64,000 bases of DNA, from the NCBI GenBank assembly GCA_016195265.1, contig JACPZW010000013.1:62001-126000 (forward strand), given 5' to 3'. The position numbers and the translations under genes are program-made. The notes beneath the pieces were generated by a model that was given only the letters and a program-made list of their open reading frames with translations, did not search any database and was not told the DNA's origin. Positions 36,436 to 44,114 of this stretch are shown in pieces. How positions within the stretch are numbered: the stretch's first letter is position 1; the number at the start of each line of letters is the position of its first letter. The stretch comes from Acidobacteriota bacterium. GTDB taxonomy: Bacteria; Acidobacteriota; Vicinamibacteria; Vicinamibacterales; CAVVIG01.

Positions 36436-36466
36436 CGGACCTTTTCGGTTCGCCGGACCGTATAAA
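36433..36466 (+). promoter_or_regulatory. Variant hairpin repeat followed by TATAAA box
   Basis: GCGGACC and GGTTCGC around a TTTTC loop (36437-36456) resemble the GGCGGGTC hairpin family with mismatches. TATAAA at 36461-36466 ends 8 bases before the ABC ATPase ATG at 36475, again a leaderless-type spacing. Confidence 0.45.
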
Positions 36467-36474
36467 CAAAGCGG

Positions 36475-37410
36475 ATGACTCAGACGGACTCCGTCGTCAC
36501 GCTCGATCGCGTGACCGTCGCGTACGGCAGAAGCGTCGCCCTTCGCGACGTGACCGCGTCGTTTTCGTCCGGGGCGGTCGGGCTGCTCGGACCGAACGGC
36601 GCCGGCAAGAGCACGATGATCAAGTCGCTGCTCGGGTTCATCGTGCCCGAGCGCGGCCAGATGCGCGTGCTCGGCCTCGACGTCGCCGCGTCGCCTCTTG
36701 AAATTCGCGCGCGCGTCGGCTACATGCCCGAGAGCGACGCCCACATTCCCGGCATGAACGCGGTGTCGTTTGTCGCGTACTGCGGCGAGCTGGCCGGCCT
36801 GCCGCGCGTCGACGCGATGCAGCGCGCGCACGAGGTCCTGTTCTACGTCGGCCTCGGCGAGGCGCGCTACCGGAACGTCGAGACGTACTCGACCGGCATG
36901 AAGCAGCGGATCAAACTCGCGCAGGCCCTCGTGCACGATCCCGACTTGCTGTTCCTCGATGAACCGACGAACGGAATGGACCCGAAGGGCCGCGACGAGA
37001 TGCTGGAACTCGTACGCGATCTCGCGCACAACAAAGGCGTCAACCTGATCCTCTCGTCGCACCTGTTGCCCGACGTCGAATACACCTGCGACCACGTCGT
37101 CGTCATGGACAAGGGCGCCATCGCCGCGGCCGGCCCCATCGCGGCGCTCAAGCAGCCGCGCGGCCGCGTGTACGAGCTCCGCGTCAAGACACCGGACGGG
37201 GAGATGGATCCGTTCGTCGAGCAGTTACGCGCGGCGGGTCTGGACTGTCACGCGACCGACGAGGACGTCATGCGCGTGTTCGTCCCCGGCGAAGGCGGCG
37301 CCCGCCAGCTCTTCGCGTTGGCGGCCGCGGCCAGCGTTCAGGTACGGCACCTGCGGCCGAGCGTGTCGACCCTCGAGGACGTGTTCGCCACGGCGGTCGG
37401 CGAGAAATGA
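36475..37410 (+). CDS. ABC transporter ATP-binding protein (first pair)
   Basis: A cytoplasmic ATPase subunit of 311 aa. It has Walker A GPNGAGKST, signature YSTGMKQRIKLAQAL, Walker B LLFLDEPTNGMD and the switch His in ILSSHLLPD. The C-terminal about 80 residues match the tail of drug/export-type (CcmA/NatA-like) ATPases. It pairs with the permease gene at 37545. A second ATPase/permease pair follows. The substrate is unknown. Confidence 0.93.
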   Translation: MTQTDSVVTLDRVTVAYGRSVALRDVTASFSSGAVGLLGPNGAGKSTMIKSLLGFIVPERGQMRVLGLDVAASPLEIRARVGYMPESDAHIPGMNAVSFVAYCGELAGLPRVDAMQRAHEVLFYVGLGEARYRNVETYSTGMKQRIKLAQALVHDPDLLFLDEPTNGMDPKGRDEMLELVRDLAHNKGVNLILSSHLLPDVEYTCDHVVVMDKGAIAAAGPIAALKQPRGRVYELRVKTPDGEMDPFVEQLRAAGLDCHATDEDVMRVFVPGEGGARQLFALAAAASVQVRHLRPSVSTLEDVFATAVGEK

Positions 37411-37544
37411 TACGAGCCACCTCCCATCCGCGGCCAGCCACCAGCCACCCGGCCTTCGCTCGTCGGCAACGCCAGCGAGCTACGGCCAGGCTCGCCGAAG
37501 CGCCGGAGGCGCGAAGGCGGCAGCCGCCGGCCACGGGCGTGTAG
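37411..37544. repeat. CCAGCCACC words plus GCCTTCGC/GCGAAGGC palindrome
   Basis: This 134-base gap holds two repeat types. First comes a run of CACCTCCC, CGGCCAGCCACCAGCCACC. Second is an element bounded by GCCTTCGC (37452-37459) and its inverse GCGAAGGC (37511-37518), with AGCGAGCTACGGCCAGG inside. No gene or promoter is evident. Confidence 0.65.
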
Positions 37545-38384
37545 ATGCCCATCCACGATCAAGGTTATCGGCGCTACAGCGGCGGCAAGGCGCCGCGCGG
37601 CTACGGGTGGGCGGTGATCACGCGGGCCGGCATTCGCACGTTCGTCGCCAAGCGCGCGTTCCTCGGCCTGCTGCTCATGTCCTGGTTTCCGTTCTTCGTC
37701 CGCTCCGTGCAGATGTACGCCGCCGCCAATCTGCCGCAGGCGGCGTTTCTCGCGCCGACCGCGTCGACGTTTCGTGAGTTCCTCGGCCAGCAGGACATCT
37801 TCGCCTTCTTCATCACGGTGTACGTCGGCGCGGGCCTCATCGCGAACGACCGCCGCGCCAACGCCCTCCAGATTTATCTCTCGAAGCCGCTCACGAGAGC
37901 CGAGTATGTGTTCGGCAAGCTGGCGATTTTGATGGCGTTTCTCCTGCTGGTGACGTGGGTGCCCGCCATCCTGCTCCTGATCGTCCAGATTGCGTTCGCC
38001 GGCAACTTCACGTTCTTCCAGACCAACGCCTATCTGTTCCCCGCCATCACGGTATTCACGTTCCTCGACGTGACGATGGTGGCGACGGCGATGCTGGCGC
38101 TGTCGTCGCTGTCCAAGAACGGCCGCTACGTCGGCATTCTGTACGCGGCGGTCCTCTTCTTTACGCAGGCGATTTACGGCGTGCTGTTCGCCGTGACGCG
38201 CAGTTCGTCGTTCTCCTGGCTCTCGTTTCCGGCCAATCTCCAGCAAGTGGGCGACGCCATCTTCCGCCTCCCGTTGAAGTACTCGACACCGTGGCCGGTG
38301 TCGTTGCTGATGATCGTCGGGCTGATTGGCGTTTCGGGCCTGGTGCTCGAGCGGCGGGTGCGCGGCGTCGAGGTGGTCGCGTGA
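37545..38384 (+). CDS. ABC-2-type permease (first pair)
   Basis: A 279-aa membrane protein with about six hydrophobic segments after a short cytoplasmic lead (YRRYSGGKAPRGYGW, typical of this permease group). LQIYLSKPLTRAEYVFGKL is the conserved coupling region. It lies between two ATPase genes; its stop overlaps the GTG of the second ATPase. Confidence 0.9.
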   Translation: MPIHDQGYRRYSGGKAPRGYGWAVITRAGIRTFVAKRAFLGLLLMSWFPFFVRSVQMYAAANLPQAAFLAPTASTFREFLGQQDIFAFFITVYVGAGLIANDRRANALQIYLSKPLTRAEYVFGKLAILMAFLLLVTWVPAILLLIVQIAFAGNFTFFQTNAYLFPAITVFTFLDVTMVATAMLALSSLSKNGRYVGILYAAVLFFTQAIYGVLFAVTRSSSFSWLSFPANLQQVGDAIFRLPLKYSTPWPVSLLMIVGLIGVSGLVLERRVRGVEVVA

Positions 38385-39331
38385 GGCCGGAACAGGGAAC
38401 CCGAGGCCTGGAGCCCATCGTCATCGCCGAGCACCTCTCGAAGTGGTACGGCCAGGTCATTGGTCTCAACGACGTGTCCGTGACGCTGCCGCCAGGCGTC
38501 ACCGGGCTGTTGGGGCCCAACGGCGCCGGCAAGTCGACGTTCATGAAGCTGGTCACCGGCCAGCTCAAACCGAGCAAGGGTTCGATCACCGTCCTTGGCG
38601 AGCCGATCTGGCGCAATCCCGGGCTCTACGCCCGGATCGGATTCTGTCCGGAACAGGATGCGTTTTACGAACGCATGACCGGTCTGGAGTGGCTCACGGC
38701 CCTCGTCCGCTTGAGCGGCGTCGGAGATACGGAAGCCACCGCGATGGCACGGCGCGCGCTCGAGACCGTCGAACTGCTCGACGCGGCGAACAAGAAAATC
38801 GGCGCGTACAGCAAGGGCATGCGTCAGCGCGTGAAGATGGCGCAGGCGCTCGCGCACGATCCGGAAGTGCTGATTCTCGACGAGCCGTTGTCGGGCATGG
38901 ATCCGATCGCCAGGCGGAAGACGATCCGCTTGATCAAGGAGTGGGGCCGCACCGGCCGCAGCGTGCTCGTGTCCAGCCACATCCTGCACGAAATCGAATC
39001 GATGACGGCCAACATCCTTCTGATCAATCAGGGCCGCATCCTCGCCGAAGGCAACGTCCATCAGATCCGCGATCTCATCGACAAGCATCCGCACAGCGTC
39101 TACATCAAGGCCGATCACACGCGGGCGTTGGCGCGGGAGTTCCTCGGCCACGACGATGTGCTGAGCCTCAAGTTCGAAGGGGACGCGGTCGTCGTGCAGA
39201 CCGGCCAGCCGGACGCGTTTTACGCACGGCTCACCGATCTCGCGGCGTCCGGCAAGCTGGGTGTGATTCACGAGGTCACGTCGCCTGACGACAATCTGCA
39301 GGCCGTCTTCCAGTACTTGGTGAAATCATGA
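38381..39331 (+). CDS. ABC transporter ATP-binding protein (second pair)
   Basis: This 316-aa ATPase has GPNGAGKST, YSKGMRQRVKMAQAL, VLILDEPLSGMD and LVSSHILHE. It starts at a GTG overlapping the preceding stop (GTGA); the longer open frame upstream is antisense noise over the permease. It is paralogous to the first ATPase. Its ATGA end overlaps the second permease, so all four genes are probably one operon. Confidence 0.93.
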   Translation: MRPEQGTRGLEPIVIAEHLSKWYGQVIGLNDVSVTLPPGVTGLLGPNGAGKSTFMKLVTGQLKPSKGSITVLGEPIWRNPGLYARIGFCPEQDAFYERMTGLEWLTALVRLSGVGDTEATAMARRALETVELLDAANKKIGAYSKGMRQRVKMAQALAHDPEVLILDEPLSGMDPIARRKTIRLIKEWGRTGRSVLVSSHILHEIESMTANILLINQGRILAEGNVHQIRDLIDKHPHSVYIKADHTRALAREFLGHDDVLSLKFEGDAVVVQTGQPDAFYARLTDLAASGKLGVIHEVTSPDDNLQAVFQYLVKS

Positions 39332-40173
39332 CCGCACCCGCGGCGCGGCGCGCGACGCCGTCGGTCCTCACGTCCGCGATGCGCATTTTCGATTTGTCGC
39401 TCGGCCAGATGCTGTGGTCGCGCCGCTCGGTCTTTCTCGGACTGTTGCTCGGCGGCCCCGTGCTGCTTGCGATAGCCCTCCGCGTCGTCTCCGTGCTGTA
39501 CACGTCGGGGTTCAGGATCAACGGCGCGCAGGCCGCCGGCGCGTCCGTCTTCGGGATGATGATCTGGCTGCTCTACATCCGGTTCATCGTGCCCGTGCTG
39601 GGCGTGTTCTACGGCACCTCGCTGATTGCCGACGAAGTGGACGACAAAACGATCACTTACCTCTTCACCCGGCCGATCCCGCGGCGCGCGGTCCTGTACG
39701 GCAAGTTCCTCGCGTACCTCGTGTGCACGGTGCTGCTCGTGCTCCCGTCGGTGATGCTCGTGTTCTTCCTCATCGTGCCCATCGGCGGCTCCAGCGTCGG
39801 GGAAGCGTTTCCGTCGCTGTTGGCGGACTTCGCCATGCTGGCGGTAGGGCTCGCGGCCTACGGGGCGCTGTTCGCCCTGGTCGGAACCCGACTGAAGAGG
39901 CCTCTCATTGTCGGATTGGTCTTCGCCTTCGGCTGGGAGCCGGCGGTGCTGCTGTTCCCCGGCTACCTGAAGCGTCTCACTGTCGCCTACTACCTCCAGG
40001 CGCTGGTGCGACACGAGATGCCGCAGGATTCGGCGGTCAGCATGCTGTTGCAGGTGTTTCGAGAGGTGCCGTCGGTGACCGCCAGCCTGGCGGCCCTGGC
40101 GGGGATCGTCGGCGTCACGCTCTGGCTGGCCGGGCGGGCGGTCGAGCAGCGTGAGTTCGTTCTTGATCAGTAG
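39328..40173 (+). CDS. ABC-2-type permease (second pair)
   Basis: A 281-aa membrane protein with about six hydrophobic segments. TYLFTRPIPRRAVLYGKFLAY is the coupling motif, as in NosY-like permeases. It overlaps the ATPase gene by 4 bases. Two ATPases and two permeases in a row may form one heteromeric exporter or two. Confidence 0.9.
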   Translation: MTAPAARRATPSVLTSAMRIFDLSLGQMLWSRRSVFLGLLLGGPVLLAIALRVVSVLYTSGFRINGAQAAGASVFGMMIWLLYIRFIVPVLGVFYGTSLIADEVDDKTITYLFTRPIPRRAVLYGKFLAYLVCTVLLVLPSVMLVFFLIVPIGGSSVGEAFPSLLADFAMLAVGLAAYGALFALVGTRLKRPLIVGLVFAFGWEPAVLLFPGYLKRLTVAYYLQALVRHEMPQDSAVSMLLQVFREVPSVTASLAALAGIVGVTLWLAGRAVEQREFVLDQ

Positions 40174-40214
40174 CGCGGAAGGCCGATAATTGGAACACGT
40201 GGCAACCATCGCCG

Positions 40215-40220
40215 TATAAA
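40215..40220 (+). promoter_or_regulatory. TATAAA box upstream of the membrane-anchored protein gene
   Basis: TATAAA lies 17 bases before the ATG at 40238, after the ABC operon. No clear -35 box is seen. Confidence 0.35.
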
Positions 40221-40237
40221 CGTTTGAGGCGCCGTTC

Positions 40238-41275
40238 ATGACGACCAGGACCCGGTATTTCGTAATTGTTTCGCTTCTGGTGATGGGCGTTGGCCTTGGT
40301 ACCGGGCTGGTGGCCTACTACGTCGGACTGCCGATGGGCGCGTTTCAGCGCAACGGCGGTCCTGACGAACTGCAGTACATCCCGCGCGACGCGACGGTCA
40401 TTGCGTTTGCGAACGTTCAGGAAGTGATGAACTCGGAGCTGCGCCAGAAGCTGCGCCGTGCGATTCCGGTGCAGGAAAACGGGCAGCGCGAGTTCGAGAA
40501 CGAAACCGGCATCAACATCGAAACCGACATCGACCGCGTGGTCGCCTCCCTCAATCCCGATCCAGACAGCACGAACCTTCCCGGCGCAGGCATGGTCCTG
40601 GCGCGCGGCCGCTTCGACGAAGTGAAGATCGAAGCGCTGATGCGCGATCATGGTGCGCACGTCGAGGACTACCAGACGAAGCGTCTCATCGTGGCTGATG
40701 TTCCCGCGGGGAATCCGATGGTTGCGTCCGGCGTCTCGCTGGCCTTTATCGAGCCCGATCTGGTCGCGGTCGGCAGCACCAAGCTGATTCGCCGCGCCAT
40801 CGATCTCCATCAGTCCGGCGACAACCCGCAGGCGGGTCTGCAGAGCGTGACCGGCAACGAAGAACTGATGAACCTCGTGCGCTCGCTCGATACGAGCGGG
40901 AATGCCTGGGCCGTGGGCCGCTTCGATGCCTTGACCTCGCGCGCGCATCTGCCCCAGAACGTCGCCGGCCAGCTACCTTCGATTACGTGGTTCTCGGTCA
41001 GCGGCCGGATCAACGGCGGCATTCACGGCATGATTCGCGCGGAAGCTCGGGATGACGAGGCGGCCAACAACCTGCGCGATGTCGTCCGCGGCTTCATGGC
41101 CCTGGCGAAGATGCAGGCAGGGAGCCGTCCCGAACTACAGTTGATGATGCAGTCGCTCGAGCTTGGCGGGGCAGGCAAGACCGTCGCGCTCTCGTTTGTA
41201 GTGCCGGCCGAGATTTTCGACATGATTCCCGGTGCGCAGAAGCCGATGCCGGCGCCGAATCCCCCGCAGCGCTAG
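40238..41275 (+). CDS. Membrane-anchored periplasmic protein, unknown function
   Basis: This 345-aa protein has one N-terminal hydrophobic segment (about residues 8-28, VIVSLLVMGVGLGTGLVAYYVG) and then a soluble domain. RDATVIAFANVQEVMNSELRQ and later repeats of this style resemble DUF3352-like proteins, but the match is not firm. The C-terminus is Pro-rich. No catalytic motif is seen. It is probably expressed separately from the ABC operon, given the TATAAA box. Confidence 0.7.
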   Translation: MTTRTRYFVIVSLLVMGVGLGTGLVAYYVGLPMGAFQRNGGPDELQYIPRDATVIAFANVQEVMNSELRQKLRRAIPVQENGQREFENETGINIETDIDRVVASLNPDPDSTNLPGAGMVLARGRFDEVKIEALMRDHGAHVEDYQTKRLIVADVPAGNPMVASGVSLAFIEPDLVAVGSTKLIRRAIDLHQSGDNPQAGLQSVTGNEELMNLVRSLDTSGNAWAVGRFDALTSRAHLPQNVAGQLPSITWFSVSGRINGGIHGMIRAEARDDEAANNLRDVVRGFMALAKMQAGSRPELQLMMQSLELGGAGKTVALSFVVPAEIFDMIPGAQKPMPAPNPPQR

Positions 41276-41320
41276 ACCGCAATCGCCAGACGTGACCATT
41301 TGTCTAGGCGGCCCTGACGC

Positions 41321-41350
41321 TTGACGCCTTCCCGCGCCGCCCCCTAAACT
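41321..41350 (+). promoter_or_regulatory. Promoter TTGACG-N18-TAAACT
   Basis: TTGACG at 41321-41326 and TAAACT at 41345-41350 are separated by 18 bases. They lie upstream of the GGCT-like gene, whose ATG is at 41401. Confidence 0.45.
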
Positions 41351-41400
41351 CCCTCGGCGCGCGCTCCACCGCGGCCCTTCCGTCCGGTCGATCCACGGCA

Positions 41401-41802
41401 ATGACAGATCTGGTGTTCTTCTACGGCACGCTGATGACCGGGTTCAAGCGACCCGGGCGCTTGCGCATCGACGCCCAACTATCGCCTGTCGGGCGCGGGA
41501 CGATTTACGCGGCGCTCTTCGATCTCGGGATCTATCCCGCTGCGGTCCCGGCGGCGGACGGGCAGGTCTGGGGCGAGGTCCATCGCATGCTGGACGTCGA
41601 CGCCGTCCTCGCGGCGCTCGATGAAATCGAGGGCTTTCGTCCGGGACAGCCCGACGCTAGCCTTTACACACGCATCGAAACGCCGGTGACACTGCCGGAC
41701 GGTCGCGTGGTCACCGCCTGGGCGTACTTCTACAACGCGCCGCTGGGCCGCGCGCCACGGATTGAGTCCGGCGATTATCTCGCCTATCTGAAGGTGAATT
41801 GA
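41401..41802 (+). CDS. Gamma-glutamylcyclotransferase-like (AIG2/GGCT fold)
   Basis: A 133-aa protein with the fold's N-terminal signature VFFYGTLMTGFKRP, a conserved Glu region (LDEIEGFRPGQPD) and a YFYNAP strand. Family members cyclise gamma-glutamyl amines or peptides, but many small bacterial members are uncharacterised. The stop overlaps the peptidase start by four bases (ATGA), suggesting joint expression. Confidence 0.85.
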   Translation: MTDLVFFYGTLMTGFKRPGRLRIDAQLSPVGRGTIYAALFDLGIYPAAVPAADGQVWGEVHRMLDVDAVLAALDEIEGFRPGQPDASLYTRIETPVTLPDGRVVTAWAYFYNAPLGRAPRIESGDYLAYLKVN

Positions 41803-43184
41803 TGAGAACGTTTGCAGTCATCCTCGCGCTGGTGGCGGCCGCGTCCGGCGTCAGCCGTGCCGCGTCCGCGCAGTCGAGCGACCTCGATCCGCGGATCGAG
41901 AAGCTGGTGGCGTCGGTGTCGGAAGCGCGGCTCGGTGCCATCCTGAAGAAGCTCGAAAGCTTCGAGACGCGCAGCTCGATGTCCTCGACCAATTCGCCGA
42001 CCCGCGGCATCGGCGCCGCCCGTCAGTGGATCTTCGATGAGCTGAAGGGCTATAGCCCCAAGCTGCAGGTGTCGTTCGACACCTACGTCGTCGCGAAGCA
42101 GGGCCGGTTCACCCGTGACGTCGAAATCCGCAACGTGATGGCGATGCTTCCTGGCCGCAGTCCGCGGCGCATCTACATCAGCGGCCATTACGACACGGTC
42201 GCACGGCCGGGCGGGCAGGGCGCCGCCAACGCCGGTGGGGCCCCCCGCGATCCGGATGCCGCAGGACCGCCGCCTGCGGATCCGAACACGCCGCTGGACA
42301 ATCTCGCGCCGGGCGTGAACGACGATGGCAGCGGGACCGCGCTGACGATCGAGCTGGCGCGGTTGTTCAGCCAGAGCGGTCTCGACTTCGATGCGACCCT
42401 GGTCTTCATGTGCCACGTGGCGGAGGAGCAGGGGCTGGTCGGCGCGCACCTGCACGCCGAGAAGGCCCTCGCGCAGAAGATCCCGATCGAGGCCGTGCTG
42501 AACAACGACATCGTCGGCGGCGATCACGGGGGGAGCGGGATCGTGGACGGCGCGACGATCCGCGTCTACTCGGAAGGACCTGAAGACTCGCCGTCGCGAT
42601 CGCTCGCGCGCTTCGTCCAACGCTGGGGCGGGCGCTACGTGCCGTCGCACAAAGTGCGGCCGATGGCGCGCCCCGATCGCTTCGGGCGCGGCGGCGACCA
42701 TTCGGCGTACAACGAACTCGGCTTCACGGCGGTCGGCTTCCGCGAATCGCGCGAAAATTTCATCCGCCAGCACGACACGCGCGATACCTTCGAAGGCATT
42801 TCATTGCCGTACCTTGCGCAGAACGCGCGCGTGAACGCCGCGGCCGCCGCGACGCTCGCGCTGGCGCCGCCGCCGCCGGGCGTGACCAACGAGCGCGGTC
42901 AGCCGCTGATCACGCGCGCCCCGACGGGGTACGACGCCAATCTCAAGTGGAATCCGGCGCCGGGCGCCGTGGCCTACCGCATCTTCTGGCGCGAGGCCTG
43001 GGGGCCCGACTGGCAGCACGACGTGCTCGTCGGCAACGTAACGAGCCTCGTCATGCCGAACATGCAGATTGACGATTACGTGTTCGGCGTCGCGGCGGTG
43101 GATGCCGGCGGACACGAGAGCTTCGTCAGCGCGTACGTGTCGCCGCCACGCGCGAAGACGACCATCAAGACCGTTCAGCAGTGA
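41799..43184 (+). CDS. Secreted M28 zinc peptidase with C-terminal FN3-like domain
   Basis: An exported aminopeptidase-type enzyme of 461 aa. The signal peptide is about residues 1-22 (ending ASAQ). Zinc ligands are in SGHYDT, NDDGSGTALTIE, HVAEEQGLVG, NNDIVGGDHG and GGDHSAYNELG, so the di-zinc site looks intact. An Ala/Pro/Gly-rich insert (about residues 134-170) lies between the first two ligands. About 90 C-terminal residues form a fibronectin-like beta domain (WNPAPGAVAYRIFWREAW). Confidence 0.93.
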   Translation: MMRTFAVILALVAAASGVSRAASAQSSDLDPRIEKLVASVSEARLGAILKKLESFETRSSMSSTNSPTRGIGAARQWIFDELKGYSPKLQVSFDTYVVAKQGRFTRDVEIRNVMAMLPGRSPRRIYISGHYDTVARPGGQGAANAGGAPRDPDAAGPPPADPNTPLDNLAPGVNDDGSGTALTIELARLFSQSGLDFDATLVFMCHVAEEQGLVGAHLHAEKALAQKIPIEAVLNNDIVGGDHGGSGIVDGATIRVYSEGPEDSPSRSLARFVQRWGGRYVPSHKVRPMARPDRFGRGGDHSAYNELGFTAVGFRESRENFIRQHDTRDTFEGISLPYLAQNARVNAAAAATLALAPPPPGVTNERGQPLITRAPTGYDANLKWNPAPGAVAYRIFWREAWGPDWQHDVLVGNVTSLVMPNMQIDDYVFGVAAVDAGGHESFVSAYVSPPRAKTTIKTVQQ

Positions 43185-43187
43185 CGC

Positions 43188-43538
43188 CTACTGGGCGCGC
43201 CGGCCGTCCTTGATCGCGGATATGAATTCGTCGACGACGCCCTTCACGCGATCCGTGGGTTCGACGAATTCGATCCCGGAGCGGTAGAAGACCAGTTCCT
43301 GCTCGACGTCGCTGATGCTGCAATGGGCGACGCGGCCCTTGAGGACGACGGATCGATCGCCGAGCGTCAGTCGGAACTCGTGAAGGGAATCGAGCTGAAG
43401 AGGGAAGTTGGTTTCGACCTGGGCGCCGCCGTGGCTGATCTCCTTGATCGCCATCGGCTGGAAGACCATGACCTCGCCGAGGAGTTCACCTAGAATCTGG
43501 ATGCGCTCGGTATCGCGTTTGTCGCTGGCAGGACTCAC
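43188..43538 (-). CDS. PilZ-domain protein
   Basis: A 116-aa protein with a PilZ-like core (MAIKEISHGGAQVETNF, then a GRVAHCSI strand). The usual RxxxR before the D/NxSxxG motif is not clear, so c-di-GMP binding is uncertain. It begins at GTG 43538, with a TATAGT box on the minus strand (plus 43561-43566) about 22 bases upstream. It lies just downstream of the receiver gene, in the same direction. Confidence 0.75.
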   Translation of the reverse strand: MSPASDKRDTERIQILGELLGEVMVFQPMAIKEISHGGAQVETNFPLQLDSLHEFRLTLGDRSVVLKGRVAHCSISDVEQELVFYRSGIEFVEPTDRVKGVVDEFISAIKDGRRAQ

Positions 43539-43574
43539 CGGTACGCCACCATCGGCCGCGACTATAGCATTTTT

Positions 43575-43925
43575 TCAGTTCATGCCCATGGCCGGCGGCG
43601 GCGCGAACATTTCCAGGTCCAGCGGCTCCACGGGGACGTCCGCGAGCTTGCGGCCGTCGAAGTCGGCCGTGAACGTGACGAGGGGAATGCGGCGCGTGTC
43701 GTCGTCCAGCTTCAGCATCGAGAGCACCTGGAAGCCGGCCGCGTCGGCGGCGTCCAGGCAGAGGATGATCAGGTTCGGCTGCAGGCGCTTGATGTCCGAG
43801 TACGCGTGCCGCGCCGACTCGACGAACACGACAGCGTAGCGTCCTGTGTCGAGGACCGGATCGAGCAACCGGAGGACGTCCGGCGTGCCGTTGACGATGG
43901 CGACTTTCTGGACGTTGGTCATCAT
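43575..43925 (-). CDS. Degenerate CheY-like receiver protein
   Basis: A 116-aa stand-alone receiver fold: VQKVAIVNGTPDVLRLLDPV at the start, LIILCLDAADAAGFQVLSML at the phosphorylation region and RRIPLVTFTADFD at the Thr region. The phosphoacceptor Asp position appears to be Cys (LIILC instead of LIILD), so normal phosphotransfer is unlikely. ATG 43925 (or 43922) is the start that gives a compact domain. It lies upstream of a PilZ gene and divergent from a histidine kinase gene. Confidence 0.8.
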   Translation of the reverse strand: MMTNVQKVAIVNGTPDVLRLLDPVLDTGRYAVVFVESARHAYSDIKRLQPNLIILCLDAADAAGFQVLSMLKLDDDTRRIPLVTFTADFDGRKLADVPVEPLDLEMFAPPPAMGMN

Positions 43926-44114
43926 GGCGATGGGCTCCTGCGTCACGCGCTCGCTCTCTCCTGATTCAGGATCCGTGCCACAGAGGCTGTGCAGGATTCG
44001 CGGTGATTTCGCGCCCTCTCGTGTAAGGATCCACTCGTCAGCCCATGCCGACCCCAAATGGTTCCCTATGGTAATCGGTGTTTTTTCCTATCTCGTCAAT
44101 GGGGCCGCTCCCCG

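Noticed and set aside
44058-44114. An earlier ATG for the histidine kinase
   Set aside because: It would put charged and aromatic residues before the first membrane helix; ATG 44115 starts directly at the helix.
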